Shown in pieces: positions 31,624-39,470 of a DNA stretch of 52,225 nt. Origin of the DNA: Phycisphaerae bacterium (GTDB lineage: Bacteria > Planctomycetota > Phycisphaerae > Phycisphaerales > SM1A02); contig JAEUIT010000049.1 in NCBI GenBank assembly GCA_016795035.1, positions 1 through 52,225 on the forward strand, written 5' to 3'. Numbering within the stretch: the first letter of the stretch is position 1; each line of letters starts with the position of its first letter. Under the pieces are notes generated by a model, which saw only the letters and a program-made list of their open reading frames with translations, was not told the origin of the DNA and did not search any database. The position numbers and the translations under genes were made by a program.

Positions 31624-33705
31624 ATGCGACGACTCGTCTCTGCCGGATTGCTCGCGGTCGCGATCCTCGCGCCCGCCGCGCTCACGCACCACGTTGCAGC
31701 TCGCGACTGGGTTCCGTTCTCGAAGCTGCCCAACGCCGACAAGGTGCGGGCCGCGCAGCGAAATCTCGGCGCCGGCCCGCGCGGCGGTCGCGCCCGCGAC
31801 GTGCGCTTCGACGTCGAGGGCAAGCAGCTCGCCTATCGCCGCGGCGACAAGTGGTTCGTCGTGCCGTTCGCGGGCGGCGAGCCGACCGCCGTCGACGAGC
31901 CGGCGGCGACCTTCGTCGCGCCCCGCGAGGACGAGGGCCGACGCCGCGGCGCGGCGGCGCGCGGACGGCAGGTCGCGCAGGAGACGTCGCCCGACGGCGC
32001 GCGCGTCGCGAGCCATCGCGACGGCAACGTGTGGATCAACGAGCGCGGCGGCGATGCGTGGGCGCTCACCACCGACGGCAACGCGAAGATCAAGTACGGC
32101 ACGGCGTCGTGGGTGTACGGCGAGGAGCTCGACCAGACGACCGCGATGTGGTGGTCCCCGGACTCGAAGAAGCTCGCGTTTTACCGCTTCGACGACACGA
32201 ACGTGATCGAGTTCGGCCTACCCGTCGGCTGGACGAAGCTGCGGCCCACGATCGAGACCGAGGCGTATCCGAAGCCCGGCGAGCCGAACCCGATCGCGAC
32301 GCTGATGATCTTCGACTTCGAGAAGAAGTCGATGGTGAACGTCGACGTCGGCCCCGATCGCGAGCAGTACGTCTACGGCATCGAGTGGCTGCCCGACTCG
32401 TCGGGCATTCTCTACCGCCGCACGAATCGCCGACAGGACACGCTCGATCTCGTCGTTGCAGCCGCCGACACCGGCGCGTCGCGCGTCGTCCTCACCGAGA
32501 AGCAGGACACCTGGCAGGAGAACTCGCCGCAATTCCGCTGGCTCACCGACGGCAAGCGCTTCCTCTGGGAGAGCGAGGCGACCGGCTTCTCGCAGTACCA
32601 GCTCTGGTCGATCGACGGCACGAAGCTCGCGCAGCTCACCACCGGCGACTATCCGGTCGAGTCGATCGTGCGCGTCGACGAGGCCGCGGGCGAGCTTTGG
32701 TACACGGCGCGCTCGAGCGAGACGAAGATCAACACGCAGCTGCATCGCGTGAAGCTCGACGGAACCGGCGCGGTCCGCCTCACGCCCGACGACCTCGAGT
32801 GGTCGGGCTTCGCGATCGCGCCCGACGGCTCGTGCTTCGTCGCGACGAGCGAGTTCGTCGACGTCCTTCCGTCGAGTCACCTCTTCGGGCGCGACGGCGC
32901 GAAGCTCGCCACGCTCGCGCAGGCCGAGGGCGACCCGTGGGCCGAGGCCGGCGTCGGCAAGCCGGAGTTCGTGCGGCTCGTCGCCGCCGACGGCACGACG
33001 CCCATCTACGGCATCCTGTCGAAGCCGTCGACCTTCGACGCGTCGAAGCAATACCCGCTCGTCGTGAGCGCCTACGGCGGGCCCGCGTTCACGCAGATCT
33101 CCCCGCGCTTCTCGATGGGCCGGCCCGAGTGCGAGTTCGGCCTCCTGATGCTGACGATCGACAACCGCGGCACGCCCGGGCGCGGCAAGGCGTTCGAGGC
33201 CGCGAACTATCTCTCGCTCGGCGAGGAGGACTGCGACGACCAGGCGGCGGCCGCGAAGCAGATCGCGGAGCGGCCCTATGTCGCGAAGGACAAGATCGCG
33301 ATCACCGGCCACTCGTACGGCGGCTACATGACGCTCATCGCGATGCTGCGCTACCCCGACATCTTCAAAGTCGGCGTTGCAGGCGCGCCGCCGACCGACT
33401 GGCGCAACTACGACACGATCTACACCGAGCGTTACATGCGCACGCCGGCGGAGAATCCCGAGGGCTACGACAACTTCTCGTGCGTGAAGCTCGCGGAGAA
33501 CCTGCGCGGCAAGCTTCTGCTCCTGCACGGCATGGTCGACGACAACGTGCATCCGACGAACAGCTGGCAGTTCGTCGACGCGCTCCAGCAGAAGGAGCGG
33601 CCGTTCGAGATGATGTTCTTCCCGCGATCCGACCACGGCATCTTCAGCCCGTCGGCCGAAGGCGTGAAGTGGTCGTTCCTCCTCGAGCACCTCGGACTCC
33701 GCTGA
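31624..33705 (+). CDS. S9-family (dipeptidyl-peptidase IV-like) serine peptidase, exported
   Basis: 693 residues. A signal peptide (LVSAGLLAVAILAPAALTHH) is followed by a DPP-IV type beta-propeller (WVYGEELDQTTAMWWSPDSK, EYVYG-like EQYVYGIEWLPDSSGILY) and a C-terminal alpha/beta hydrolase. The catalytic residues are Ser at about 564 in GHSYGGYMT, Asp at about 639 in HGMVDDNVHPTNS and His at about 671 in RSDHGIFSP. The motifs and length fit an active periplasmic dipeptidyl or oligopeptidase. The start is fixed by the TACTCT box and the signal peptide. murQ follows after 7 nt and is probably co-transcribed. Confidence 0.93.
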   Translation: MRRLVSAGLLAVAILAPAALTHHVAARDWVPFSKLPNADKVRAAQRNLGAGPRGGRARDVRFDVEGKQLAYRRGDKWFVVPFAGGEPTAVDEPAATFVAPREDEGRRRGAAARGRQVAQETSPDGARVASHRDGNVWINERGGDAWALTTDGNAKIKYGTASWVYGEELDQTTAMWWSPDSKKLAFYRFDDTNVIEFGLPVGWTKLRPTIETEAYPKPGEPNPIATLMIFDFEKKSMVNVDVGPDREQYVYGIEWLPDSSGILYRRTNRRQDTLDLVVAAADTGASRVVLTEKQDTWQENSPQFRWLTDGKRFLWESEATGFSQYQLWSIDGTKLAQLTTGDYPVESIVRVDEAAGELWYTARSSETKINTQLHRVKLDGTGAVRLTPDDLEWSGFAIAPDGSCFVATSEFVDVLPSSHLFGRDGAKLATLAQAEGDPWAEAGVGKPEFVRLVAADGTTPIYGILSKPSTFDASKQYPLVVSAYGGPAFTQISPRFSMGRPECEFGLLMLTIDNRGTPGRGKAFEAANYLSLGEEDCDDQAAAAKQIAERPYVAKDKIAITGHSYGGYMTLIAMLRYPDIFKVGVAGAPPTDWRNYDTIYTERYMRTPAENPEGYDNFSCVKLAENLRGKLLLLHGMVDDNVHPTNSWQFVDALQQKERPFEMMFFPRSDHGIFSPSAEGVKWSFLLEHLGLR

Positions 33706-33712
33706 GCGCGCG

Positions 33713-34615
33713 ATGACGATCCCCACCGACCGTTCGCACATCCGCACCGAGCATCGCCATCCGGGCAGCATGCGTTTCGACGCGTTGTCGGCGCGAGGGC
33801 AGGTCGACGTCATGGTCGACGACCACGCCGACGTGATCACGGCCGTGCGCGGCGCGGCGGGCGCGATCGCGTCGTTCGTCGACGACCTCGTGCCCCGCAT
33901 GCGCGACGGCGGACGGCTCGTCTACGCGGGCGCGGGAACGAGCGGACGGCTCGGCGTCCTCGACGCGAGCGAGTGCCCGCCGACCTTCCAGAGCGATCCG
34001 CGGCAGGTTGTTGGCATCATCGCGGGCGGCGACTCCGCGTTGCGGCGCTCGAGCGAGAAGCGCGAGGACGACCATCACGGCATCGCGCCGCAGCTCGACG
34101 AACTCGGCTTCGGCCCGCTCGACACGCTGCTCGGCATCGCCGCCGGCGGGACGACGCCATACGTGCTCGGCGCGATCCGGCTCGCAAAAGGTCGAGGCGG
34201 TATGGCGGGCTTTCTCACCTGCGCGCCGAGCGCGGTCGCGGAAGGCGCCGACCATCGCATCGTGCTCGACACCGGGCCCGAGGTGCTGACGGGCTCCACG
34301 CGCCTGAAGGCCGGCACCGCGACGAAGCTCGCGCTCAACATCATCACGACCGTCGCCTTCACGCGACTCGGCAAGGTCTACGGCAATCTCATGGTCGACC
34401 TCGCGGCGACGAACGACAAGCTCGTCGATCGCGCGATCCGGATCCTGCGGTCGTTCGACCCGACGCTCGAGCGCGAGGAGGCGCACGCGCTCCTCGAGGC
34501 GGCGGGCCGCGTCGTCAAGACCGCCATCGTGATGCGGGCCAAGTCGCTCTCGCGTCACGACGCGGAACGCACGCTGGCGCTCGCAGGCGGTCGACTTCGC
34601 GACGCGATCGGCTGA
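33713..34615 (+). CDS. murQ: N-acetylmuramic acid 6-phosphate etherase MurQ
   Basis: 300 residues with an SIS domain. It cleaves the lactyl ether of MurNAc-6-phosphate to GlcNAc-6-phosphate and lactate, a step of peptidoglycan recycling. The signatures are YAGAGTSGRLGVLDASECPP and TGSTRLKAGTATKLALNIIT, with GNLMVDLAATNDKLVDRAIR near the C-terminus. The gene starts 7 nt after the S9 peptidase stop, so both may belong to one cell-wall or peptide scavenging transcript. Its presence agrees with the organism having peptidoglycan. No murP, anmK or nagZ is in the window. Confidence 0.95.
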   Translation: MTIPTDRSHIRTEHRHPGSMRFDALSARGQVDVMVDDHADVITAVRGAAGAIASFVDDLVPRMRDGGRLVYAGAGTSGRLGVLDASECPPTFQSDPRQVVGIIAGGDSALRRSSEKREDDHHGIAPQLDELGFGPLDTLLGIAAGGTTPYVLGAIRLAKGRGGMAGFLTCAPSAVAEGADHRIVLDTGPEVLTGSTRLKAGTATKLALNIITTVAFTRLGKVYGNLMVDLAATNDKLVDRAIRILRSFDPTLEREEAHALLEAAGRVVKTAIVMRAKSLSRHDAERTLALAGGRLRDAIG

Positions 34616-34617
34616 TC

Positions 34618-35562
34618 TCAGCCTTGGTCGCCCGCAGCCGACTCGGCGCGGCGAATCCAGGTCGCGACGTGCTCGCGGCCCGGGCGCGCGGCGATGATCG
34701 GGAGCGCCGCCAATCGCCGCAACTCCGGGAGGTAGCGCGACGCGAGATGACGGCGAACGGCGTCGGGCATCGGCCGCTCCGCGGAACGGTTCACGCGCTC
34801 GCCGCGATTGCCGCGCACGGCGCGGTCGGCGGCAACGCCGAGATGCTCGAAGGCGCCGCGCAGGACGTCGTCGGGCCGCGCTTCCACGTCGTCTTGGTAG
34901 CCGATCCAGAATCGCTCCGCAGGCAGATGGCGGGTCCACGTCTCGAACATCCGCACGTAGTCGCCGCGCATCGTCTGCACCGGGCTGTCCATGAAGCGGA
35001 CGATCGACTCCTCGCTCGAAAGGTCAGGGACCTCGTAGAGGGACCCGTGCAACGAGGCCGCGAACTTCGCGTGGGACCACGCCCGCTCGATCGGGTCGCG
35101 CAAGAGGACGAGCACCTTGACGGAAGGCGAGATCGCCGCGGCCCGGGCGACGTCGGCGTCGTCGAGGATCGAATAGGCGGGGGTGATCTCGCCGGCGACG
35201 CGCCCTTTCGCCGGAGCGAAGAGCGAGCGGTACCAGGCGTCGCTGCGTCCGCCCCAGAAGTAGCGCAGCGTCCAGCGGGCCGAGGGCCAATCGCGACGAT
35301 CGACCGCCGCGCGGAACTCGTCGCGGAAGAATTGCCGCAGGCGGCAATCCTCCGGCGCGTCGCTCGTCGCACGTCGCCAACGGCTGTCGCTCGCCAAGTG
35401 ACTCGGCGAGGGGTAGCGCGTCGCCCGATCGAAATAGTGAAGCTCCTTCCGCGGGGGCATCCACACGTCGGGATGGAGGCGGAGCGCTTCCCACAACCAC
35501 GAGGTCGCGGCCTTCTGGACGCCGATGCCGAGGAAGTGGGGGGCGCGAGACACGGGTGACAC
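34618..35562 (-). CDS. Sulfotransferase (PAPS-dependent type)
   Basis: 314 residues from a GTG; an in-frame TTG nine codons earlier lies inside the terminator stem and is unlikely. The N-terminal 5'-phosphosulfate loop is FLGIGVQKAATSWLWEALRL, the hallmark of heparan/NodH-type sulfotransferases. It is followed by PDVWMPPRKELHYFDR, and the 3'-phosphate strand is KVLVLLRDPIERAWSHAKFA. It should transfer sulfate from PAPS to a sugar or lipid. It is convergent with murQ, 2 nt apart. Its last exons-like region, RHLASRYLPELRRLAALPII, is a typical C-terminal helix of such enzymes. Confidence 0.88.
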   Translation of the reverse strand: MSPVSRAPHFLGIGVQKAATSWLWEALRLHPDVWMPPRKELHYFDRATRYPSPSHLASDSRWRRATSDAPEDCRLRQFFRDEFRAAVDRRDWPSARWTLRYFWGGRSDAWYRSLFAPAKGRVAGEITPAYSILDDADVARAAAISPSVKVLVLLRDPIERAWSHAKFAASLHGSLYEVPDLSSEESIVRFMDSPVQTMRGDYVRMFETWTRHLPAERFWIGYQDDVEARPDDVLRGAFEHLGVAADRAVRGNRGERVNRSAERPMPDAVRRHLASRYLPELRRLAALPIIAARPGREHVATWIRRAESAAGDQG

Positions 35563-35585
35563 GTGGAGACGTTCGCACGGAAACG

Positions 35586-35618
35586 ACAACCGGCCCCGCG
35601 CGAGGCGGAGCCGGTTGT
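35586..35618. terminator. Terminator hairpin after the HU-like gene
   Basis: ACAACCGGC and GCCGGTTGT form a 9-bp stem around a GC-rich 15-nt loop. A short run of A/T lies on both sides (AAACG before and TTTG after). It is placed to end the minus-strand HU transcript; no plus-strand gene ends here. Confidence 0.65.
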
Positions 35619-35695
35619 TTGTAGTCGATCCTGACGCGGACGTGCCCGCACGAGTGCGGAGACGGCGAACGTCAGATGGTCTTTTGGCGACGACC

Positions 35696-36064
35696 TTAGA
35701 TCATGCCGTTCAGGGTCTTGAGCGCACGCACGCGAACCTTGCGCGACGCGGGCTTGGCCTTGAACATGACCTCTTCGCCGGTGAACGGGTTCTTGCCCAT
35801 GCGAGCCTTGGTGGCCGGCTTCACGACGGTCTGCATCTTGATGAGACCGTTGAACTTGAAGACGCCCGGGCCCTTCTTGCTGAGGTCGGCCTTGATGATC
35901 TCGGTGAGCGCTTCAACGACGCTCGCGACTTGCTTGCGGTTGAGGCCGGTCGCGCCAGCGATCGCGTTCAGGGTCTCGCCACGGCTACGGCCCTTCGGGC
36001 TCGAGGTCGGCGTGATCTTGACGGTCTTGGCGGCAGCAGGCTTCGATTTCGTCTTGGTGGCCAT
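35696..36064 (-). CDS. HU/IHF-like DNA-binding protein with Lys/Pro/Ala N-terminal tail
   Basis: 122 residues. A basic tail (ATKTKSKPAAAKTVKITPT) precedes an HU fold: GETLNAIAGATGLNRKQVAS (helix pair), then KKGPGVFKFNGLIKMQTVVK and the DNA-binding arm ARMGKNPFTGEEVMFKAKPA. The arm holds the conserved GxNPxTGE-like motif. The C-terminal RKVRVRALKTLNGMI differs from the usual K...P..LK. The ATG at 36064 is preferred over one 14 codons upstream because AAAGGA lies upstream at a suitable distance. It is a nucleoid protein; the tail resembles those of planctomycete and actinobacterial HU proteins. Confidence 0.9.
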   Translation of the reverse strand: MATKTKSKPAAAKTVKITPTSSPKGRSRGETLNAIAGATGLNRKQVASVVEALTEIIKADLSKKGPGVFKFNGLIKMQTVVKPATKARMGKNPFTGEEVMFKAKPASRKVRVRALKTLNGMI

Positions 36065-36421
36065 CGGTCGGAGTCCTTTCTCGAGAGCTCTCTTACATGA
36101 ATGCATGCTCGAACTGGTTCGTGGACGTCTGATGCGACGCCACGCTCGTCCGGCACCGGTTCCGACGCAGGTTCCGGTGCGGACCCCGAGGCTCGAGATG
36201 CGAGAAAACTGGCAATAACTAGGCCAGAACGGCGCGAAATGTAACGACGCCTCATGCGTGCGACAAGAGATAGATGCGTTTTTCCCGATGTTTTCTACGG
36301 TTTTTCGCGCGCGGCTCGCGGAAGGCGTCGGCGGCGAGCCAACGTCCCCCGACGTCCGACCTGTAGTTCTCCCGGTGTTTTCAACCGTTCCGGGAGTCGC
36401 GCATCGCGGACGGACGTTCGT
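36065..36421. other. Gene-free region upstream of the HU-like gene
   Basis: About 357 nt between the HU start and the FHA gene's stop. It is more A/T-rich than its surroundings at 36205-36310, with runs such as TTTTT and AAAA. That fits the promoter of a strongly expressed minus-strand gene. I cannot point to a single good -35/-10 pair and see no open frame worth calling. Confidence 0.45.
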
Positions 36422-37357
36422 TCAGTCGCTCTCGTCGACAAGCCGCACGTGGCCGTTCGCATCTCGTGCAGGCGTCAAAAACGCTGAGATTCCCGGTGAA
36501 ATCGGGGCCAACGCGGGTCGCTCGACATGCGACTCGTCCTTCGCCTTCACGGCAACGACGGTGAGCATCCGCACCCGCACGGTGCCGAGATCGGCGACGA
36601 CATCGGGGCGCAGACGCCGTCGGAGGTAGCGGGCGCCTTCCGAGTGCACGCCGCCGCCGGCATCAATGATCGACCACGCCTTCGACTCATGAAGAAGGAC
36701 CGCATGCAGCGGAAGGAGACCCGGCCGGGTCGGCAGCGCGACACGGCAGAGCGGATCGGTGCCGATGGTCGCGTGGTCGACATGACGAAGGTCGTAGACC
36801 CCGAGCGTGTGCCCGGCGGTCTCGACGACGAGAAGTTCGGACACCGACGGGGTGTCGACGCGAAGGTCGGCCTCCGTGAGGGCCGGGAGCTCTAGCGTGC
36901 GGGCGTTCAGGTCGGGACCGCCGCGACCGTACTCGCCGCCGCCCTTCACGCCGTTGCCATTCTTGTGGGCGGTCGTCGGATCTCGACCGATCCGGAGCCA
37001 CGCCGGCCCCACGCCGACGAGCTGGTCCGGTCGAAGGATGGCCTGGCGAACGACGTGGTGGCCCGGAGCGACGGTCGCGTCGGGCGTGTCGAGACCGCGG
37101 CTGCCGTGGAAGGTCCGGCTTGCTAGGGCCTCGGTGCGTTCGTCGGTCGGAACGACAAGCCCGCGGCGCGAGCCCGTGTCGACGATCCGCCAGACGCCCG
37201 CGTGGCAGAAGATCGCCGCGTGGCGGCGGCTGACCGAGCCCACGGGCAGGCGAATGTCGCAGCGAGGGGATCGCCCAAGGGAGTAGGCCCGCGTCGGATC
37301 GAGACGCTGGGTTCGGATGACGGTGCCGTCGGCGGTGCAGGTTTCGAGCAGATGCAT
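36422..37357 (-). CDS. FHA-domain protein, probably with two FHA-like halves
   Basis: 311 residues. The N-terminal FHA domain is clear: YSLGRSPRCDIRLPVGSVSR followed by RHAAIFCHAGVWRIVDTGS, with the GR, S..H and N/D-GS loop residues that bind phosphothreonine. A Gly-rich linker follows, then a second region (HVDHATIGTDPLCRVALPTR, LLPLHAVLLHESKAWSIIDA) that looks like another FHA fold with weaker binding residues. There is no membrane segment. It lies 36 nt after ugd on the same strand, so the two may be co-transcribed. The partner kinase is not in the window. Confidence 0.87.
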   Translation of the reverse strand: MHLLETCTADGTVIRTQRLDPTRAYSLGRSPRCDIRLPVGSVSRRHAAIFCHAGVWRIVDTGSRRGLVVPTDERTEALASRTFHGSRGLDTPDATVAPGHHVVRQAILRPDQLVGVGPAWLRIGRDPTTAHKNGNGVKGGGEYGRGGPDLNARTLELPALTEADLRVDTPSVSELLVVETAGHTLGVYDLRHVDHATIGTDPLCRVALPTRPGLLPLHAVLLHESKAWSIIDAGGGVHSEGARYLRRRLRPDVVADLGTVRVRMLTVVAVKAKDESHVERPALAPISPGISAFLTPARDANGHVRLVDESD

Positions 37358-37393
37358 GGAAGGGCCGCCGCCGCGGTACGGGCTGCGGCCGTG

Positions 37394-38752
37394 TCAGACG
37401 CGGGCGGGCGTCCGTCCGGACTCTCGGACGGGGTTCACCGGTTCGCGTCCCACGGAGTAATACGAGAAACCTCGCTCCTCCATGGCCTGTCTTCGGTAGA
37501 GATTTCGACCGTCGAAGACAAGTTTCGAACGGAGCCGTGCGGCAAGGACATCGAAGTCCGGAGATCGGAACTCGTTCCACTCGGTGCAGATCACGAGGGC
37601 ATCCGCCCCATCGACGCACGAGTACATGTCTTCGGCCCGCACGACCTTGGGCATCGCGTGTTCGAGGTTCTCAAGCGCGACCGGGTCGAACGCCCGCACG
37701 CGGGCGCCGGCGTCGAGGGCACGCTGCATGAGCGCGAGCGCGGGGGCTTCGCGGATGTCGTCGGTGCGGGGCTTGAACGCGACGCCCCAGAAGGCGAGCG
37801 TCTTGCCGCGCACGTCACCCATCGTCGACGTGATCTTCTTCCAGAAATGCGCCCGCTGCTCCTGATTGACCTCGTGCACCGAGCGGTTCAGCTTGCAGTC
37901 GAAGCCCATCTCGCGACCCATCGCGACGACCGCGAGCGTGTCCTTCGGGAAGCACGAGCCGCCGTAGCCGAGGCCGGGATAGAGGAACTGGTTGCCGATG
38001 CGCTTGTCGGCGCACATGCCTTCGCGCACCGAGGTGATGTTGGCGCCGTAGCGCTCGCAGAGGTTCGCGATCTCGTTGATGAAGGAGATCTTGCAGGCGA
38101 GCATCGCGTTGCTCGCGTACTTCACCATCTCCGCGCTGCGCACGTCCATGATGAAGATCGGGTTGCCCTGGCGCACGAACGGCTCGTAGAGCTCGCGCAT
38201 GAGCTCGGCGGCGCGGTCGTCCTCGACGCCGCAGACCACGCGGTCGGGCTTCATGAAGTCGTTGATCGCATCGCCTTCCTTGAGGAACTCGGGGTTGTCG
38301 GCGATGAGGAAGGGAACCTTCGTGCGGGCGCGGATCGCGTCGCGCACCTTGTGGCTCGTTCCGACCGGCACCGTGCTCTTCACGACGATCATCTTGAGGC
38401 CGGCGCCCGGGCCGAGCTTCTCGAGCGCGTCGGCGATGTCGCCTGCAACGCGGAGAACGTACTGGAGGTCGGCGGAGCCGTCCTCGTCGCTCGGCGTGCC
38501 GACGCAGATGAAGATCGCCTGCGCCTTGCGGTACGCCTCGAGCTTGTCGGTCGTGAACTCGATGCGCTTCGACTGGATGTTCCGCGCGAGCATCTCGGAG
38601 AGGCCGGGCTCGTAGATCGGGCTCTCGCCGCGCCGCAGCATGTCGATCTTCTTGGTGTCGACGTCGAGGCAGACGACGTGGTTGCCGGTCTCGGCGAAGC
38701 AGGCGCCGGTGACCAGTCCGACGTAGCCAGTTCCGACCATGGTGAGATGCAT
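37394..38752 (-). CDS. UDP-glucose 6-dehydrogenase
   Basis: 452 residues. It oxidises UDP-glucose twice to UDP-glucuronate for polysaccharides. The NAD-binding loop is MVGTGYVGLVTGACFAETGN at the N-terminus. The catalytic Cys is 267 in GLGYGGSCFPKDT, with the supporting lysine in MVKYASNAMLACKISFINEI. The C-terminal Rossmann half is KTLAFWGVAFKPRTDDIREA. The ATG was chosen because GAGGAA lies 9 nt upstream and the nucleotide loop follows directly. It precedes the FHA gene. No glycosyltransferase cluster is adjacent. Confidence 0.95.
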   Translation of the reverse strand: MHLTMVGTGYVGLVTGACFAETGNHVVCLDVDTKKIDMLRRGESPIYEPGLSEMLARNIQSKRIEFTTDKLEAYRKAQAIFICVGTPSDEDGSADLQYVLRVAGDIADALEKLGPGAGLKMIVVKSTVPVGTSHKVRDAIRARTKVPFLIADNPEFLKEGDAINDFMKPDRVVCGVEDDRAAELMRELYEPFVRQGNPIFIMDVRSAEMVKYASNAMLACKISFINEIANLCERYGANITSVREGMCADKRIGNQFLYPGLGYGGSCFPKDTLAVVAMGREMGFDCKLNRSVHEVNQEQRAHFWKKITSTMGDVRGKTLAFWGVAFKPRTDDIREAPALALMQRALDAGARVRAFDPVALENLEHAMPKVVRAEDMYSCVDGADALVICTEWNEFRSPDFDVLAARLRSKLVFDGRNLYRRQAMEERGFSYYSVGREPVNPVRESGRTPARV

Positions 38753-38954
38753 GTGTGCGTGTTCCTCGAAGATGCCGAGCAAGCGGTGGCGAAAGGACGC
38801 GAAGGGTACCGCAGAGCGTCTGATAGGCCGCTGTGCCGCTTCGGGTTCGTTGGCATCGCGTAGGCGTTGCCGAAAGCGTCATGCATCGGCTTGCCGCGAC
38901 CGCCGCTTGAGCCGCTCTGGGCAGCGGCGGAGAGGGCGCTCGCGGCCGGTTCGG

Positions 38955-39470
38955 TCAGGACGTGCCGCGGCGGGAGCGTTCGCGGTCGAGAAGGGCAGCC
39001 TTCACCGAGCACTCCCGCGAAGGCCCTTCGACGCCCGCGAAGCCTCCGAGCCCGTTCCTCGCGACGACGCGGTGGCAGGGCACCACGATCGGCGTGGGGT
39101 TGCGCCGCATCGCCTGTCCGGCCGCGCGCACCGCCGCCGGGCTGCCGGCGCGATCCGCCAGCGTGGCGTAGGTGATCGTGTCGCCCGCGGCCACCGCCTG
39201 GACCGCACGGCGGCAACGGAGAAAGAAAGGGCTCGTCGCGGGGATCGCGACGTCGCGGAAGTCGATGGCCTCGCCATTGAGCGCGGCCTTGATTCTCGCG
39301 ACAAGCTCCGGCGCGAGACGGGCGTCCTCGCGCCACTCCGCCGGCAACGCGGAGCGCATCGCCGTCCATCCGGTCTCGAGAAGCGAACCGTCGCGCATGG
39401 CGACGTAGAACGCGCCGAGCTCGGAATCGAATCGGCGGACGCGGACGACCTCGAGCGCGGGGGCGATCAT
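38955..39470 (-). CDS. Methylated-DNA--protein-cysteine methyltransferase
   Basis: 171 residues. It removes O6-methyl from guanine by transfer to its own Cys132 in the motif VVPCHRVVARNGLGGFAG. The C-terminal ATase domain begins at about 75-80 (SPFFLRCRRAVQAVAAGDTI, YATLADRAGSPAAVRAAGQA, MRRNPTP). The N-terminal part is short and variable, as usual for Ogt-type enzymes. The start overlaps the stop of the upstream gene as ATGA, so it is translationally coupled to a secreted phosphatase-like protein, an odd partnership. It follows ugd on the same strand with a 200-nt gap in which I see no gene. Confidence 0.93.
   Translation of the reverse strand: MIAPALEVVRVRRFDSELGAFYVAMRDGSLLETGWTAMRSALPAEWREDARLAPELVARIKAALNGEAIDFRDVAIPATSPFFLRCRRAVQAVAAGDTITYATLADRAGSPAAVRAAGQAMRRNPTPIVVPCHRVVARNGLGGFAGVEGPSRECSVKAALLDRERSRRGTS

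Noticed and set aside
32218..33900. Long minus-strand frame across the S9 peptidase
   Set aside because: Antisense of a gene with a complete catalytic triad; no domain in the translation.
35563..35589. TTG start for the sulfotransferase
   Set aside because: The codon lies inside the stem of a terminator hairpin and has no ribosome site; an in-frame GTG closer to the conserved loop is preferred.
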